Numbered from the stretch's first letter, positions 10,660 to 22,870 are shown. The stretch: 64,000 nt of DNA from Gnetum montanum (GCA_015680685.1 MNCI01014407.1:1118375-1182374); one strand, 5' to 3'. The notes: generated from the sequence alone by a model not told the origin. Made by a program: numbers and translations.

Positions 10660-12060
10660 AAAATAGGTAAAGGAGCACATGGTGTGATGTAGGAGATGGG
10701 TGTATGAAAGATTCGAGTTGTAAGAATGCCTAAGGATAAGGTACTTAACAAACCCAACCAAGGAATATGCAAGTGGATCCTCCCATAGTAGATGCATGCC
10801 TTATTTTCCCTAGCATAACCTCAACCAAAGGAGTTCGTGGACCCCATAGATGACTAATGAACAATGGAAGTTAAGAACCAAAACCTGGAAGATTGTACCT
10901 AAGAATTCAAATATGTTATACCAAGACATAGAATCAAGAACATGAACATGGGCACTGAGGTGAGTTATGGTCAGCATAAATGGATGATAGAGAAGGTGGA
11001 ATGGAATTCCAAGGTAAGGTCATAAGAAGTCCCTTGTGGAGTTTGTTTTAAAATGAGCTGAGAAGATCCATCCTTAGTCTGGACCAAAGCCAACCTCTTT
11101 CAATGATTTCACATCACCACTTCAAGACTGATATACCTCCTTGAGACACAAGAGTGTTCCCACAAAACAACCACCATTCCATAAAGAGAAGAAAAGAGAA
11201 GTAGGAAGTGAGATAGGGCCTTAGTTAGAGGGGATCTTCAGGCATGGGTAACATGTCTTTCTAGTCCCATAACCAGTGCTTATAGCCCATTTGTTCATCT
11301 AAGGGGTGTGCTTTGAATTTCCATCATGTTTTTGTTTGTTTATTTTGTTTTTATTTTTGTTCTTTTTTTTTCTTTTTGGATGGAACCCACACCATGCAAA
11401 GACTTTATTTGACTTCCTATTATTGAAACATGGAATAGTAAGAAGTTGATGAAAAATACTCAAGCACCCAAGTAAGTAGAAGAGTACAAAGAGTATTGAG
11501 TCTTCTTGAAGTCACATCCTGTCAAACCTTTGAATCCTTCCCAATTCTGGAAACTACCAAGGTTATGAATTTATTAAAACTTGATTTAATGAAAGGGAAC
11601 TCAAACTTCAAAAATAAAGAAAGCCATAGAGTTTGTGGATGAGTGGATGTCATGGACTTATTGCATGTTTCATGAAAATGAAAGCATGACTAAGTCATCA
11701 GTACAAAAATTCAAAAATAACAATCAAACATTAGCAAACCAAGCATAAAGCACAAACAACCATTAGTAGTAGCCATAGCACCACTGTATTTTATTGGCAT
11801 AATTTATATTTATTAGCAAAAATTTGAAAATCACATTCAAACAAAGTATAATATATAAGAAAGTATAAAAATATTTAGGAAAAATTCAAATGTACTAATG
11901 ATGGTGTAAAACAAAAAATGGTGTAAAAATAGGAAAATTTTTCAAAACCAAAAAGGTGTAAAATAAATAACTTGCAAAATCAAAAATGTGAAAAACAAAA
12001 AATAGAAAAAAAATAAAAAAGAATTGAGTAGCCATATGGATGATTAGCATGTATGGCCAT
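10660..12060 (-). other. Conserved noncoding segment between integrase and 3' ORF (A2)
   Basis: No ORF of note. It contains blocks that recur in D (29300-30560) and E (38740-39870), such as GCCTTAGTTAGA at 11218 and the text around ACATGTCTTTCTA. A run of T near 11336-11377 separates the conserved part from an A-rich tail. Conservation between otherwise decayed copies could be simple common descent or an RNA-level function. Confidence 0.6.
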
Positions 12061-12154
12061 CTTCCCCATAACTGAGTTGGAAAGAGAAGATCTGAAAAAT
12101 TAACTATGGTTGTCCATTTGTTGAGATATTCATTGCTTTAGCTTACTTAGGCTC

Positions 12155-13420
12155 ATGAAAAAGCTTTATTTGTTGGATGTTGACCAACTACTTTTTATTT
12201 GGGCTCTCAGGTTTGTATATGGTCATGGTCTCAGAGGAAAAGGTTTCAGCAATTATATAAGGTTCCTCCCACAATATTTGAAACTTAGTTTTCTATGGTA
12301 CATGTGTGGGGGTCCAATAGAAAACATTATCTCCCAGTTGGAATTTTACTTTCCATATTCTCAAGTCATGTCATTTCTTATTGAATGCCTTGTGCACTTC
12401 ATTCAAAGATAGGGCTACTATTTAGTTCTCATCTAGTACATTGAGCTTGATCAATCTTTTTTTTAGCGCTAGACTTAGGTCAAGATTTAGTTCATAGCCT
12501 TTTGAGAGTGTATGGAGCGTGGATTGGATTGGGAGTGTTAGCATTTTTCTGTACATCAGCTCATAGGAAGAGTAGCCAATAGGGAGTTTCCATGTTAAGT
12601 GGTAGGCCAATAGGGCATTGTTGAGTTTCATGCTCCAATCTCTTGTATATTTTCTTATGATCTTTGTTAGGATCTTTGTGATTTCCCATTAGTTACCTTT
12701 GCTTAACCATTGGATTGGGGGTGATAAGGTGTTGTTAATTTATGTTTCACCCCTAAGCATTGCATAAGTTTTCAAAAGGTGGCACCTATAAAGTGAGTTC
12801 CATTATCAGAAATTAGTGCACGTGACATCCCAAACCTATTTACAACCTTCTGTTGTATGAATCGAGTAGTAGTGGATCATGTACAATCAGTGATGACTGC
12901 CGCTTCTACCCATTTAGTGTAGCAATCAACTACTATGATGATGCATGCCTTTCCATTGGACATAGGTGTGATGGAACCCATGAAGTCTATGCCCCATATG
13001 TCAAAGTGCTCTAATGGTTGAATCCATTGTTGAGGACCCTCCATTCGAGTGGTCATCTCACCATCTCATTGACAGCGTTCACAAGATCAAACAAACTAGA
13101 GGTCATCCCTAAATATTGTAGGCCAATAGTATCTTGCCATTATGATTTTTATGATTGTGCATCTCCCTACATAGTGGCCTTCACAAGGCCCCTCATGAGC
13201 ATCTTGGAGAATGCATAGTTGATTTGTATCAGGGACACACCAACAAACTAGGCCATTGATGCATACCTTGTAGAGGTGTCCATTGATTTCCATGAAGTAC
13301 TTTTCCTGATGAATAAACTATTGGTTCTTCCTAAAGTCTAGACCTTGTAGCATCTCCTAAGTGAGAAGGTAAGTGATGATTCTATCGTACCATTTTTTTT
13401 CAGCGAGCACTTGGTCATTT
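12155..13420 (-). pseudogene. Integrase of A2, decayed
   Basis: Minus-strand pieces in integrase order: an H2C2 zinc-binding region (DAHEGPCEGHYVG, then CERCQ) coded at about 13050-13290; a catalytic core with WGIDFMGS, VVDCYTKWVEAA, ISDNGTHFIGA and TPYHPQSNG at about 12700-13040; and a C-terminal piece (NNALLAYHLTWKLPIGYSSY) at 12422-12631. The core Asp residues are visible. The expected GQAEV is GstopAKV. It would insert element cDNA into the genome; several stops make it non-functional. Confidence 0.8.
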
Positions 13421-13900
13421 ATTACTCCTATAAATAGGAGTTCATTTGAAAATTGATCAAAGAGCAAGCTCTCCTCTTTATTATCCCATCTCAATCAAGA
13501 GAGGTGGTTAGTGATCACATTCTCAGTTCCTTTCCGATCTTCCATCATGAGATCAAATTCCTGCAAAATCATGAATCACCATATGATATAGGGACTCACT
13601 ATTGACTTGTTCATTAGGAAGCGGATGGCACTATGGTCTATGCGCACAAACACCTTATAACCAAGCACATAGTGCCTGAACGTTTCAAGAGCATACACCA
13701 CTACCATTAATTCTTTCTCAATTGTGATGTAATTTAACTACTCATCCACAATGTTTTGGCTCATGCAATGGATGTAATATGGATGTTTCTTATCATCCAA
13801 CTACATAAGCATAGCTTCCAAGGCATAATTAGATGCGTCTATCATTATGTGAAATGGTCTAGACCAATTTGGTACCCATAGAATTGGAGTCTCTACAAGT
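13420..13900 (-). pseudogene. RNase H region of A2, decayed
   Basis: Minus-strand translation contains MIDASNYALEAML, then LNYITIEKELMVVVYALETF (the ExELLAVVxAxxxFR motif of Ty3/gypsy RNase H) and VRIDHSAIRFL. Stops are scattered through it. It follows the RT and precedes the integrase, the normal gypsy order. The expected Asp of TDH is present as IDH. Confidence 0.7.
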
Positions 13901-13949
13901 TTTTCTTTTCATTATTGGAATGCATGTTCACATTCCTTGGTCTAGTGGA

Positions 13950-14740
13950 TGGAGCATCTTTCTTCACAAGCTCGACCAACAACTTTGCAATCTTAAAAAA
14001 GTTCTCTATGAATTGCCAATAGTAGCCAGTATGTCCAAGGAATGATCAGATGTCTTTATTTATCTCTAGTTGACATGTGATTTCTTGGATGACCCTTATC
14101 TTTTCAAGGTCTACCTCAATCCATTTTTGTGAAATTAGGTGCCCTAGTCCTATGCCCTCTTATACCATTAGATGGCCTTTCTGCCAATTGAGCCTAATGT
14201 TTATTTTAACATATCTCTTCAGAACTTGCCTAAGGTGATCCAAGGATTACTCAAATGTAGTCCCATAGGTAGTGGAATCATCCATAACGGCCTTTACCCT
14301 ACTATCAATTTTTTATTGGAAAATACTAAGGACTAGGCATTGAAATGTTGTAGGGGCATTACACAGACTGAACAACATCCTACAATATTCAAAAATCACC
14401 CAAGGACTTGTGAATGTTTTCTTGGCCTAATCTTATGGTGCAATTTGGATCTAGTTATAACCACTATAACCATCTAAGAAGCTATAATAGCAATGCCCAG
14501 AGACAGTGTCAAACACTTCGCCCACAAATGGCAATGAAAAATGACCTTTAAATGTTGCCATATTCAATAGCCTAAAGTTGATGTAGACCCACCACTTGCC
14601 ATCTTTCTTTGGCACAATTACAAGTGGCCTAACCCACTTACTATTTGCAATGGGATAAAGGAACCCTGCCTTAAGGAGTTGTTCTATTTCCTCCTTGATG
14701 ATTTGCTTCAATTTGGGATTCAACCATCCTTGTTGCTACC
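13950..14740 (-). pseudogene. Reverse transcriptase of A2, decayed
   Basis: The open piece at 14451-14723 has MNPKLKQIIKEEIEQLLKAG, then PLVIVPKKDGKWW and SFLDGYSGYN, all RT landmarks. The catalytic box is MDD (minus ATG GAT GAT at 14285-14277) in a context reading AVMDDSTTYG. The first catalytic block, normally VDYRxLN, reads YINFRLLN. The thumb and connection region continues to about 13950 with several TAG stops. It copied the element RNA into DNA; now dead. Confidence 0.85.
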
Positions 14741-15240
14741 TTCTTGGCTTCATGGTTAGGCCGATGTAGATACAATGCTGGCATATCCTTGGATCAATTC
14801 TAGTTAGCTTGGGATATGACCAAGAAAATGTTTTTGGCCACTTGTAACCACCTTTAATAGCTTTTCTTTTTGTTCAGGAGCAAGGTTGGCATTGATTATG
14901 GTTGGCTTTCCATTGTTTAAAAATGCATACTTCATGCTAGCTAGTAAAGTTTTAAACTCTAAGGGCTCTTACTTAAAGCTATCAAGGATTTCCAACTCTT
15001 CCCAACAGCTATCATCATCTTCATCATTAGAGAGTTGGTGGTGAACTTGTTCAAGTGCATCCATGCCTTTAACATAGGCACATGTTAGGCTCTCAATTGG
15101 TTCCATGCATAATGTATTATTGTTAGAATCAGTTGTCAACCACTAGGTGTCCTCCTATTTTGTGGTTGCTACATACAAACACCTTTGAATATCTATTTCT
15201 TATGCACACTAATTGCATGTGTTAATGTACTATTGATGGA

Positions 15241-15664
15241 CTATATTTTTTGCACATAATTGAACCCATTATTGTTGTATGCGATGCATGGAACATGCTT
15301 CTTCTCTAAGCATCCAAATTCAATTTCTTTGGAGATTTCCAAGGAAAGGTTCCTTATACCCATATGTGCATCAACCATGCTTAACCATGCCCTTTCCATA
15401 ATGATGGAGAAGTCATCTTTGCAATTGTCAACCTTGATCACCAGAAAATTAGCAGGGTAGGACCACCCATAAATTATGATCATAAGGTCCTCCACTAATT
15501 TCCAAGGGATAATTATTGATTGGTTTGCCAATTCTAAATGGATGTTGCTCTTCTTGAGAGGTGGTAGGTTTCAAGATTTGTGCATGTCATGGGAGATTAG
15601 ATCAACATTGGAACCAAAGTCAAGAAGAGCCTTACAGGATTCATGTCTAGCAATCTGTAAGTAA
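15241..15664 (-). pseudogene. Aspartic protease region of A2
   Basis: Minus-strand translation has CKALLDFGSNVDLIS at about 15590-15640. The active-site D-S-G of retroelement proteases is D-F-G here (TTT for a Ser codon), a likely inactivating change. D keeps DSG and E has DLG. The following ORF (15241-15531) carries IIMERAWLSMVDAHMG, typical of the end of gypsy proteases. Confidence 0.7.
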
Positions 15665-15899
15665 ATAAGAGGACTTCCTCAGTTAGATCTCTTTATGGAA
15701 AGGTTTCTAGCCTTTATCTAATTGAAAACAACATAAGTTAATGTCAAAGTGCAGATTCAAGGCAACATTTGGTTTAAAGGGCTCTCGAATGTATTTAATG
15801 GAGAGGATGAGGATGTTGGAGATGCAAGGTGACTGGATGCATTAGGTTGTGAGAGTTTAGAAGGGCTATTGAGTCAAAAAATGGTCATTTACTAGAGAA

Positions 15900-18200
15900 A
15901 TTATCTGAACCACTCGGTTGAAAGGCTAATTGTAAATTCCAAGCCCTTGTAGCATTTTGTTGTTGCAGTTATGGGGGAATTTCACCCTGCATGGATAGAG
16001 CAAGAGGTAACTAGGTAGAGGGTTGAGGGATGTGTGCAAACAGATGCAGACAATGGTATGGGTATGGGTACTTCCCTCAAGTAGATGGTGAATGAGTTCA
16101 ATGGTACTATAGAGGGTCATAGTAATGTTGGAATGAGGTGTGGCTTGCAAAGATTCATGGAGAAATGGGTTGTTGAACATAGTACTAGTAAGGATCTAAT
16201 TACCTGTAAGGGTACTACTACCTTGGCAGTGGCATCCCCCACGATTGTAGTTGGTGGTTGTTGGTATTGCTTAAATGGTTGTGGTGGAGCTCCACTTGGT
16301 TAATAAGTTTGTTGTTGTTGGTGAAACTTCCTTGGATTACCTTGAGGATAAGGTAATTGTTTAGGTACTTGTTTACATGCTAGTCAAGGATTCAATGTGT
16401 ACACCCCAGACTCTTGTAAGTGTGACACCACGAGATAACATCCCTATAGATGTTCATATTGATAGATGTCACAACCAAGATCATCATCAGAGTCAATTTC
16501 CACAACTTCTTCTACTACAACAACTTTTCCCTTACCTCTCTAGTAAGCATGTTCAACTTCCTTTTGCCTCCTATAGTCATGGTCACTATTTTGTTCTTTG
16601 GATGCTTCAGCAATCTTCATAGTAGTTTGGAACTTTTCATCCAAACAGTCCCATAATTTATCAACCTTTGCTAAAATATCATAAATAAATTTTTGGATGC
16701 ATAAGGTTTTTCTATTTACCACCTCATCAAGTGGTGCATCCTCCTCTTCACAAAAGTAGATCTCTGTTTTCCTTATGAAAGGATCACTATTATACTCTTC
16801 TACATTTTCCCTTTTTTGCAACTCACCTTCTTCTTTTGCTACCTACTCTATTAGCCTTTGTATCTGATGAGCTCTTAGTTCAGATAGTCTTCCTTGGGCA
16901 TAGACCCCAAGAGTTCTTCTAGTTTTTACTCTAAGCCCATCTATGATGTGGCAGAGTTGTTCTGTTTGAGAATAATCATGGCCAAGGCATTAATGTAAGA
17001 GAGAATAATATCTACCCATGGTAGCATCCAAGGGTTCATGCATTTCATATTTTTAGCCTTAGATTTACCTTCTCAAATTGGACACTCTAGAGTACATCTG
17101 GTATTTCTCATTAAAGAGTTTAAGCATTGTACTCCATCTACAAATGGATTCTAGCTTCAAAGACTGATACTAGCTTTCAATGTCCTTAATGAGTGTCCTA
17201 GGGAAGAGCTTGAGTTTCTGCCAATCATTTTCAATGTTCTGTGAGGCATAGGCATCATGAAAATCTTGTAAATGTGTCTACAGATTAGAGTTGTATCCTC
17301 CCTCATTTCTTGGAATATTATTTATGTCTAAGTGCTTGATTTGACTATCTTTCAAATGCTTGTTTGGGATCATTACTACCTCTACAATGTTATGAATTCT
17401 TCGAGTCACCAACAGAGGTTCATCATCATTAGTACATCAATGGCGTCAATGATGGTTCCTACCACCCCTATGTTCTTGGTAGCCTCAACAGTCATTATTA
17501 TCTCATTTATCACCTTCATCATGATTATTTCCATGGTGGCTTCTATGAGAACTAGCAGATGAAGATGAATGTTTGGAATCAAATGAAGAGGATGAAGAGG
17601 AAGGTGGACCTCCACCACCACTACAGTTTCTACCATCATCTCTTTGCTCATTATGACCACCATCCTTAGATCCCTTGCCATCACAATATTTGCCCAAGTT
17701 CCTACCTTAACTGTTACTTTTTCCTAAACCCAATTTATTAATAATGGATCGCAAGTTCAGGGCCACACCCTCATCACCAACAACAAGGGGTGGAAAATCT
17801 TCATGTTGAGAACCCCTAGAGGGAGTATTCTCAATATCAGTTTGGTTTAACAGGAACAAGGGATTAGTAAATTTGTTTCCCTTTGCAAACTCATGGTTCT
17901 TCTCTTGGTGTCAATATCACTTGCATTGTGTTTCAGTGGGATAGTGGTCCAAAGTGTCATAACCATTTATAACGTATTCCTCTTGAAGATCCAACATGCC
18001 TAACTTCTTAAGGATTTGAAATAGCACTTCAAGCACAAATCGATCAGGGGTTATTACAATGTTGTCCTCCATGTCACATCATTACAGTTGCCCATCTAGT
18101 ATAGGATGAAGGTGAAGTCTAGTACATACTCATTAGGACTAGTATATTCCACTTTACACTGTTGTGGGACTAGTGGTGTAACATCTTCATGCCTATGAGA
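15900..18200 (-). pseudogene. Gag region of A2, decayed
   Basis: Pieces in the same order as in D and E: a capsid-like part near 16900-17300; a Lys/Glu-rich part at 16540-16821 (QKRENVEEYNSDPF); a linker; and a Pro/Gln-rich part. A Ser-rich, acidic tract is coded near 17550-17640. Frames are broken by stops and shifts throughout. Gag would package element RNA in cytoplasmic particles. The boundary with protease is approximate. Confidence 0.65.
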
Positions 18201-18340
18201 AGAAAACATTTTGCAATACGTAAAATATTAGTGTGCTTTTATAATTATATGTCATGTGAGAGTAATGTTGACCTTGAGTTCATCCAACGATATTAATAAT
18301 GGTTACTAATCCTAGATAGCACATGTTTCAACAAATAGAT

Positions 18341-18359
18341 TCCCCAAAAACAGTGCCAA
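18341..18359 (-). other. Primer-binding site of A2
   Basis: On the minus strand the base after the 5' LTR begins TTGGCACTGTTTTTGGGGA, close to the tRNA-Asp 3' end complement (TGGCGCCGTTGCCGGGGA) known from Athila elements. F (63972) keeps a better match. Confidence 0.7.
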
Positions 18360-19294
18360 TGATGAGCAGTTCAGGTACCCCTATGCCCAACCATACGAAT
18401 CACAAACCATTCATGTGCGATCCAGTTAAATTCTGGGAACTCTATAGTTTCTAGTGCACTAGCCTTCTAAGTAGTGATCCTTGCCCTAAGGTCATTCATT
18501 GTCTTCCCAATTACACTTATGATGCACATGGTATGGTTAAGTGTAATCAAGGCATATGATTTCTATCATTTATGTTTTATGTTCTTTAGTGCTTGAAGAG
18601 AAAGATAAAGTAATTTAATAACTAATTTGATTTAACTAACTAACTAGTCCTAACATAAGCATCTAGTCCCACTTTCTATATATGTCCTAACCCCACATAT
18701 GCACTGCTAGGTTACCAAGTGCTATGCTACTAGGCACACCAAGAAATAACATTGCTAGGATTACCAAGCAAATAGATGTTATACTCGAAGTAGTTATATT
18801 TATGTATTTAATCTATATAGTTTATCTCACTTAATTACTTAATTAACTTAATTACTAAAATTCATTAAATAAATAATGAAAAGCATTAAATGCATGAGTA
18901 AATATCTAAACTATTCAAAATGCTACAAGGTTTATCAAGAAGCTCATCTTTATTACTATATACATTGTCATGCTCAAGTATAATAATGCTCGAATAAAGA
19001 TCCATACACTCAATGACTCCTGCTGCTAGCACTTAGGAAAAAATTCTAAATTTGAAATGTAAAAACTACAAGAGTTCGACTACTACTATGAATTGGATGC
19101 CCATAAACATGGCTAGGAGCTTGTATTTATAGTTTTTGCTACAAGACTTCATTGACAAGCCCTCGTGAACATAACAAATGCTACATCGACATGACCCCAT
19201 CAATAGGGCAACACTACATAAATGGGGCCCCATCGATGGATCGACGAGGCCTCATCAATAGGGGTCCATCAACATGACACTTTGATGCTCATCA
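18360..19294 (-). repeat. 5' LTR of A2 (935 bp)
   Basis: TGATGAG and CTCATCA ends. The U3 array has hexamers starting at plus 19151, 19165, 19185, 19199, 19213 (weak), 19232, 19240, 19254 and 19268, giving steps 14, 20, 14, 14, 19, 8, 14 and 14. Three of the distal ones (ATCGAC, ATCAAT, ATCAAC) are in perfect 14-bp phase. It has two more units than the 3' LTR, so the array has changed length since insertion. Confidence 0.9.
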
Positions 19295-19642
19295 AACTTG
19301 AAGAAGAGGAAAAAGAAGGGAAGAAATAATGTCATTTTAAGAAAGCCTAATCCTTTTTCTTTTTCTCATTATTTATTTTTTGTGGGTTTTAGTCATCATG
19401 GGGATGCAAGGGAAGCATTCCAAGGATATGCTCAAATGAAGGAAGCATGGTGGGGCATGAGGACAAGCCCCCATGAGCAAAGAAAGCTCAAAATCCAAAC
19501 CTCCAATGATACTCATTCTCATGTTTGTAATGCATTAAGTCTTGATCATTGTGCTAAGTATGATGGTCATGAGTCATGGGAGCATGGTGCCTTCTAGCTT
19601 GTGAAAGGCTATGAAACATGACATTTTTAAGGGTGGGAGAGT
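19295..19642 (+). mobile_element. Element B interior (part 2) and polypurine tract
   Basis: Continuation of B after the A2 insertion. It includes a 99-codon open piece (19298-19594; Lys-rich start MKKRKKKGRNN, no known motif), possibly the end of the same ORF as 5551-5963. The polypurine tract AAGGGTGGGAGAG (19629-19641) stands directly before the 3' LTR. Confidence 0.6.
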
Positions 19643-20533
19643 TGATGTAGGAACACCTCTTTTGATCCTCTTATACTACCCTAGATGTATATTTTGTAGG
19701 TTTTAAACATAAACAAGATATCTTGGAAGGGTATGAGATGTCTTGGTTAAGACCTAAAGATGACTACAAATGTCTTGAATTTAGAGGAGATGTCTTGACC
19801 GAATGTGAGACTTCTTATAGGAGACCTCATAGGTAAGATGTCTTAGACAAGATGTCTTGGGTAAGATGTGTTGGGCCTAGAGGAGATGTCACTTAAAAAT
19901 AGTAGATGTCTTTCCTAAGGGCTAGATCAACATAGAGACGTCTTTGGGAGATCAGAGACGACCTGTATGGATAGGGAAACTTATGAAATTAATCGTTCCA
20001 ATTTGGGAAATAACAAAAGATGTTTAAGTGAACCTTAAGAAAGGTTTACTAGGGTTTTTTATTTAGTTTTATATATAATTAAGATGTTTGTTTCATGTTA
20101 GTTATGGAAGGAACATGAAGAGATGTAGGTAGAACATCTCAAGATGGTGTAGAAGACCAACACCCAACAAAGAGCAAGAGAGAGAGCTCTTGATGAAGGA
20201 GAGCTTGTGCAAGGAAATTAAGTAAGAGGTAGGGGAGAGCACTTGAGAGAGGTTGAGAAAATTTCTTATAAGTGTCTTGTCTTGAGCCTGGGCTTCATTG
20301 TGAGCTAGTGAGAATTGAGAGGGAACAAGTGTAGCCTCTAAGATCCTTAGAAGAGTTGTGAGTTAAGCTTGGCTTCTCATCTTTGATGTATTATTTCTGT
20401 AGTTTTAAAAGTTATTTTAATAGAAAGAATATTTTCATCATTTCATTATGTTGTTTTTGTTTTCTAAGCTAAATTTTCTTGAAAGTTGTGGCATGGGTCC
20501 TATTGGGGTCTATTGAGGTAGCCACCCCTTGCA
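19643..20533 (+). repeat. 3' LTR of element B (about 891 bp)
   Basis: Starts TGATGTAGGAAC after the polypurine tract and ends near GCCACCCCTTGCA; the end is fixed by matching 4549-4587. U3 carries about ten copies of GATGTC or GATATC followed by TT (19717, 19737, 19769, 19789, 19837, 19851, 19865, 19885, 19905, 19937). The steps include 20, 20, 14, 14, 20 and 20. A TATA box lies near 20069-20077. The exact ends are uncertain by a few bases. Confidence 0.7.
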
Positions 20534-21563
20534 TCGATACTACACTTAAAATGCAATAAAAATGGCTTGTAGTTATAACCTCAATGTTTCAACACCATGT
20601 TATACAATTATGAGCTCCTTGGATAAGGAATGAACCATCACAACTTAATTAATAGAAATTAAATAAATATTTTTATTATTTCTAATGTTTAATATTTTTT
20701 AGTATTTTAGTGTTTAAGGAATCAACTATAAAATAAGGAGAAACCATGAGTTTTATTCACTGTGCAAACACTTGACTCTAGATCAAGCAAATGGTTCCAA
20801 GCTACATAAGCAAAGTAACACTGTAACAAAGTCTAGATGCACTTATGAAAGTGAAGACTCAAAACACAAATAGAAAAGGAAAGGAATCAACTTACCTAAG
20901 GAAGGAAGAGTTCTTCACATGAAGCTAAACATCAAAAGTCAAATAGAAATGCTATGAATGAATTGCTAAATGTGAGAGCTCATCTTGGGTTTCTATAATT
21001 ACCATATCTTGGGTTATTATAATAACTATAAATACAAAAAAGTAGAGAGGACCATCTACAAGAATATGTTCTTCACAATACAAAAAAAAAAAAAAGATAA
21101 CATAATGCACTACTTTCTATCATATCATCACTAACTTCATAATGAGTTCTACTTATTTTCAACAATTACTATATCTGATAATAAAAGATTCAATCTTGTT
21201 CTCGAGCACAACAATAAAACTATATCCATGCATTCCAAACTCCAATAATGTAAGCATCGGTCATTAAAGTATTACTACATTCACGACAATAATAACACCA
21301 CATCCATGCATGCCAAAGAAAAAGTCTTCAAATAATTTAACCACTTGTCAACCATATTGCTGGCAACAGTTTGGGACGCGACCGCCAACGAGTGTCCTCG
21401 AACAAGATTTAGGTGCCTGCTGGTCTCTGGCAACACCAAGGCCCAGATACCTCCAAATAACTCAGTAGTTAATGTGAGTATGTGTGTGTGCTGTTGCGGC
21501 GTGCGGTTGTGAGAAATGTGACAATTTCGTTGTGTATGAACTACAAATGACTTACTTTAAAGA
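20534..21563. other. Flank of element B; no gene seen
   Basis: AT-rich sequence without a usable ORF or recognisable repeat, apart from a 15-base A run near 21084. The last 200 bases (21360-21540) are clearly richer in GC and CpG, with a short TG repeat at 21474-21490, then the assembly gap. Confidence 0.6.
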
Positions 21564-22138
21564 NNNNNNNNNNNNNNNNNNNNNNNNNNNNNNNNNNNNN
21601 NNNNNNNNNNNNNNNNNNNNNNNNNNNNNNNNNNNNNNNNNNNNNNNNNNNNNNNNNNNNNNNNNNNNNNNNNNNNNNNNNNNNNNNNNNNNNNNNNNNN
21701 NNNNNNNNNNNNNNNNNNNNNNNNNNNNNNNNNNNNNNNNNNNNNNNNNNNNNNNNNNNNNNNNNNNNNNNNNNNNNNNNNNNNNNNNNNNNNNNNNNNN
21801 NNNNNNNNNNNNNNNNNNNNNNNNNNNNNNNNNNNNNNNNNNNNNNNNNNNNNNNNNNNNNNNNNNNNNNNNNNNNNNNNNNNNNNNNNNNNNNNNNNNN
21901 NNNNNNNNNNNNNNNNNNNNNNNNNNNNNNNNNNNNNNNNNNNNNNNNNNNNNNNNNNNNNNNNNNNNNNNNNNNNNNNNNNNNNNNNNNNNNNNNNNNN
22001 NNNNNNNNNNNNNNNNNNNNNNNNNNNNNNNNNNNNNNNNNNNNNNNNNNNNNNNNNNNNNNNNNNNNNNNNNNNNNNNNNNNNNNNNNNNNNNNNNNNN
22101 NNNNNNNNNNNNNNNNNNNNNNNNNNNNNNNNNNNNNN
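21564..22138. other. Assembly gap (575 N)
   Basis: A run of N. The flanks do not obviously match each other. Any frame running through it is an artefact. Confidence 0.99.
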
Positions 22139-22870
22139 AAAAATGAAATGCATAACTCACAGGACCATGACAAAGAGGCTGAAATCTTTATTCTAGCAAA
22201 TCATCTTGCAAACAATCTTCTTTACAAATCTTCCAAGTGTGATGATGATGCTCCAATGTGTCCTCCTTCCTCCCTCTTTTCTCATCCTTGACCCTTGAAG
22301 CCTTTTTATAGGGTTCAAAGGTAGGTAGGGAAGTTACATATTCAAAAATATCTCACCTAACTTCTCTCCCAAGTAACTTAGTTAGCCAATAGGAGATTAC
22401 TTACTAAATATCCTAGCTAACTTTACTCCTAAGTAATTGAACTATCCAATTAGAAAATTACTTGCCCAACAAGCTAGGAGATTTTTTATCCAACAAGTTA
22501 GGTAAGTTACAACAATTTTGGATGGTTGCAACCACCAAAGAGATAAAAATGCTAAAATAAAGGGATAAATATAAATTAAAGGGATAATAGCCATATGTCC
22601 CTTGCATGAATATCTCATAGTAAAGTATTTTATTTCATGTAATAATGGGGTAGTAACCAAGGATTTAATACATGGGCTGATATGTATAATGCATAAATGG
22701 AGATGTAATTCATAGTATTTCTAATGTAATCTGATTCAATTTTATTGGGCAATTATTTGTAAGTCTTGCTTAGTAAAATATTTAAAGTTTTAATTTAGCT
22801 TATTTTAATTTTAAATTCGTAAGTATTACTAAGCTATAATGATTTTATAAAAAATCCAATATAATCTTCC
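22139..22870 (-). other. Possible LTR or promoter fragment on the minus strand; otherwise no gene
   Basis: Read on the minus strand there is a TATA-like CCTATAAAAAGG (plus 22303-22314), and about 110 bases later AATAAAG (plus 22186-22192). That spacing is typical of LTR U3-R. The 5' end of such an LTR is not defined, and its 3' end would fall in the gap. Low confidence; no other feature seen. Confidence 0.25.

Larger units (their letters stand above)
5964..19294 (-). mobile_element. LTR retrotransposon A2, complete but decayed (13.3 kb)
   Basis: A full-length minus-strand Ty3/gypsy element: 5' LTR 18360-19294, tRNA-Asp-like primer site, gag, protease, RT, RNase H, integrase, a long noncoding segment, an internal promoter, the 3' ORF, polypurine tract and 3' LTR 5964-6881. 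It interrupts element B. Flanks GAATT and AACTT match at only 3 of 5 bases, so the target duplication has decayed or the ends are off by a base. All reading frames are broken. Confidence 0.88.

Noticed and set aside
16085-16303. Plus-strand ORF with Gly/Val-rich product
   Set aside because: Antisense of the Pro/His-rich end of A2 gag; the parallel place in E gives a similar antisense frame.
17406-17697. Minus-strand ORFs rich in Met, Val and Ile or in Ser, Asp and His
   Set aside because: They lie in decayed gag of A2 in competing frames; the composition comes from GAT/CAT-rich text, not a separate gene.
21484-22173. Four ORFs of 198-220 codons on both strands
   Set aside because: They run through the N gap; the residues are unknown and the frames meaningless.
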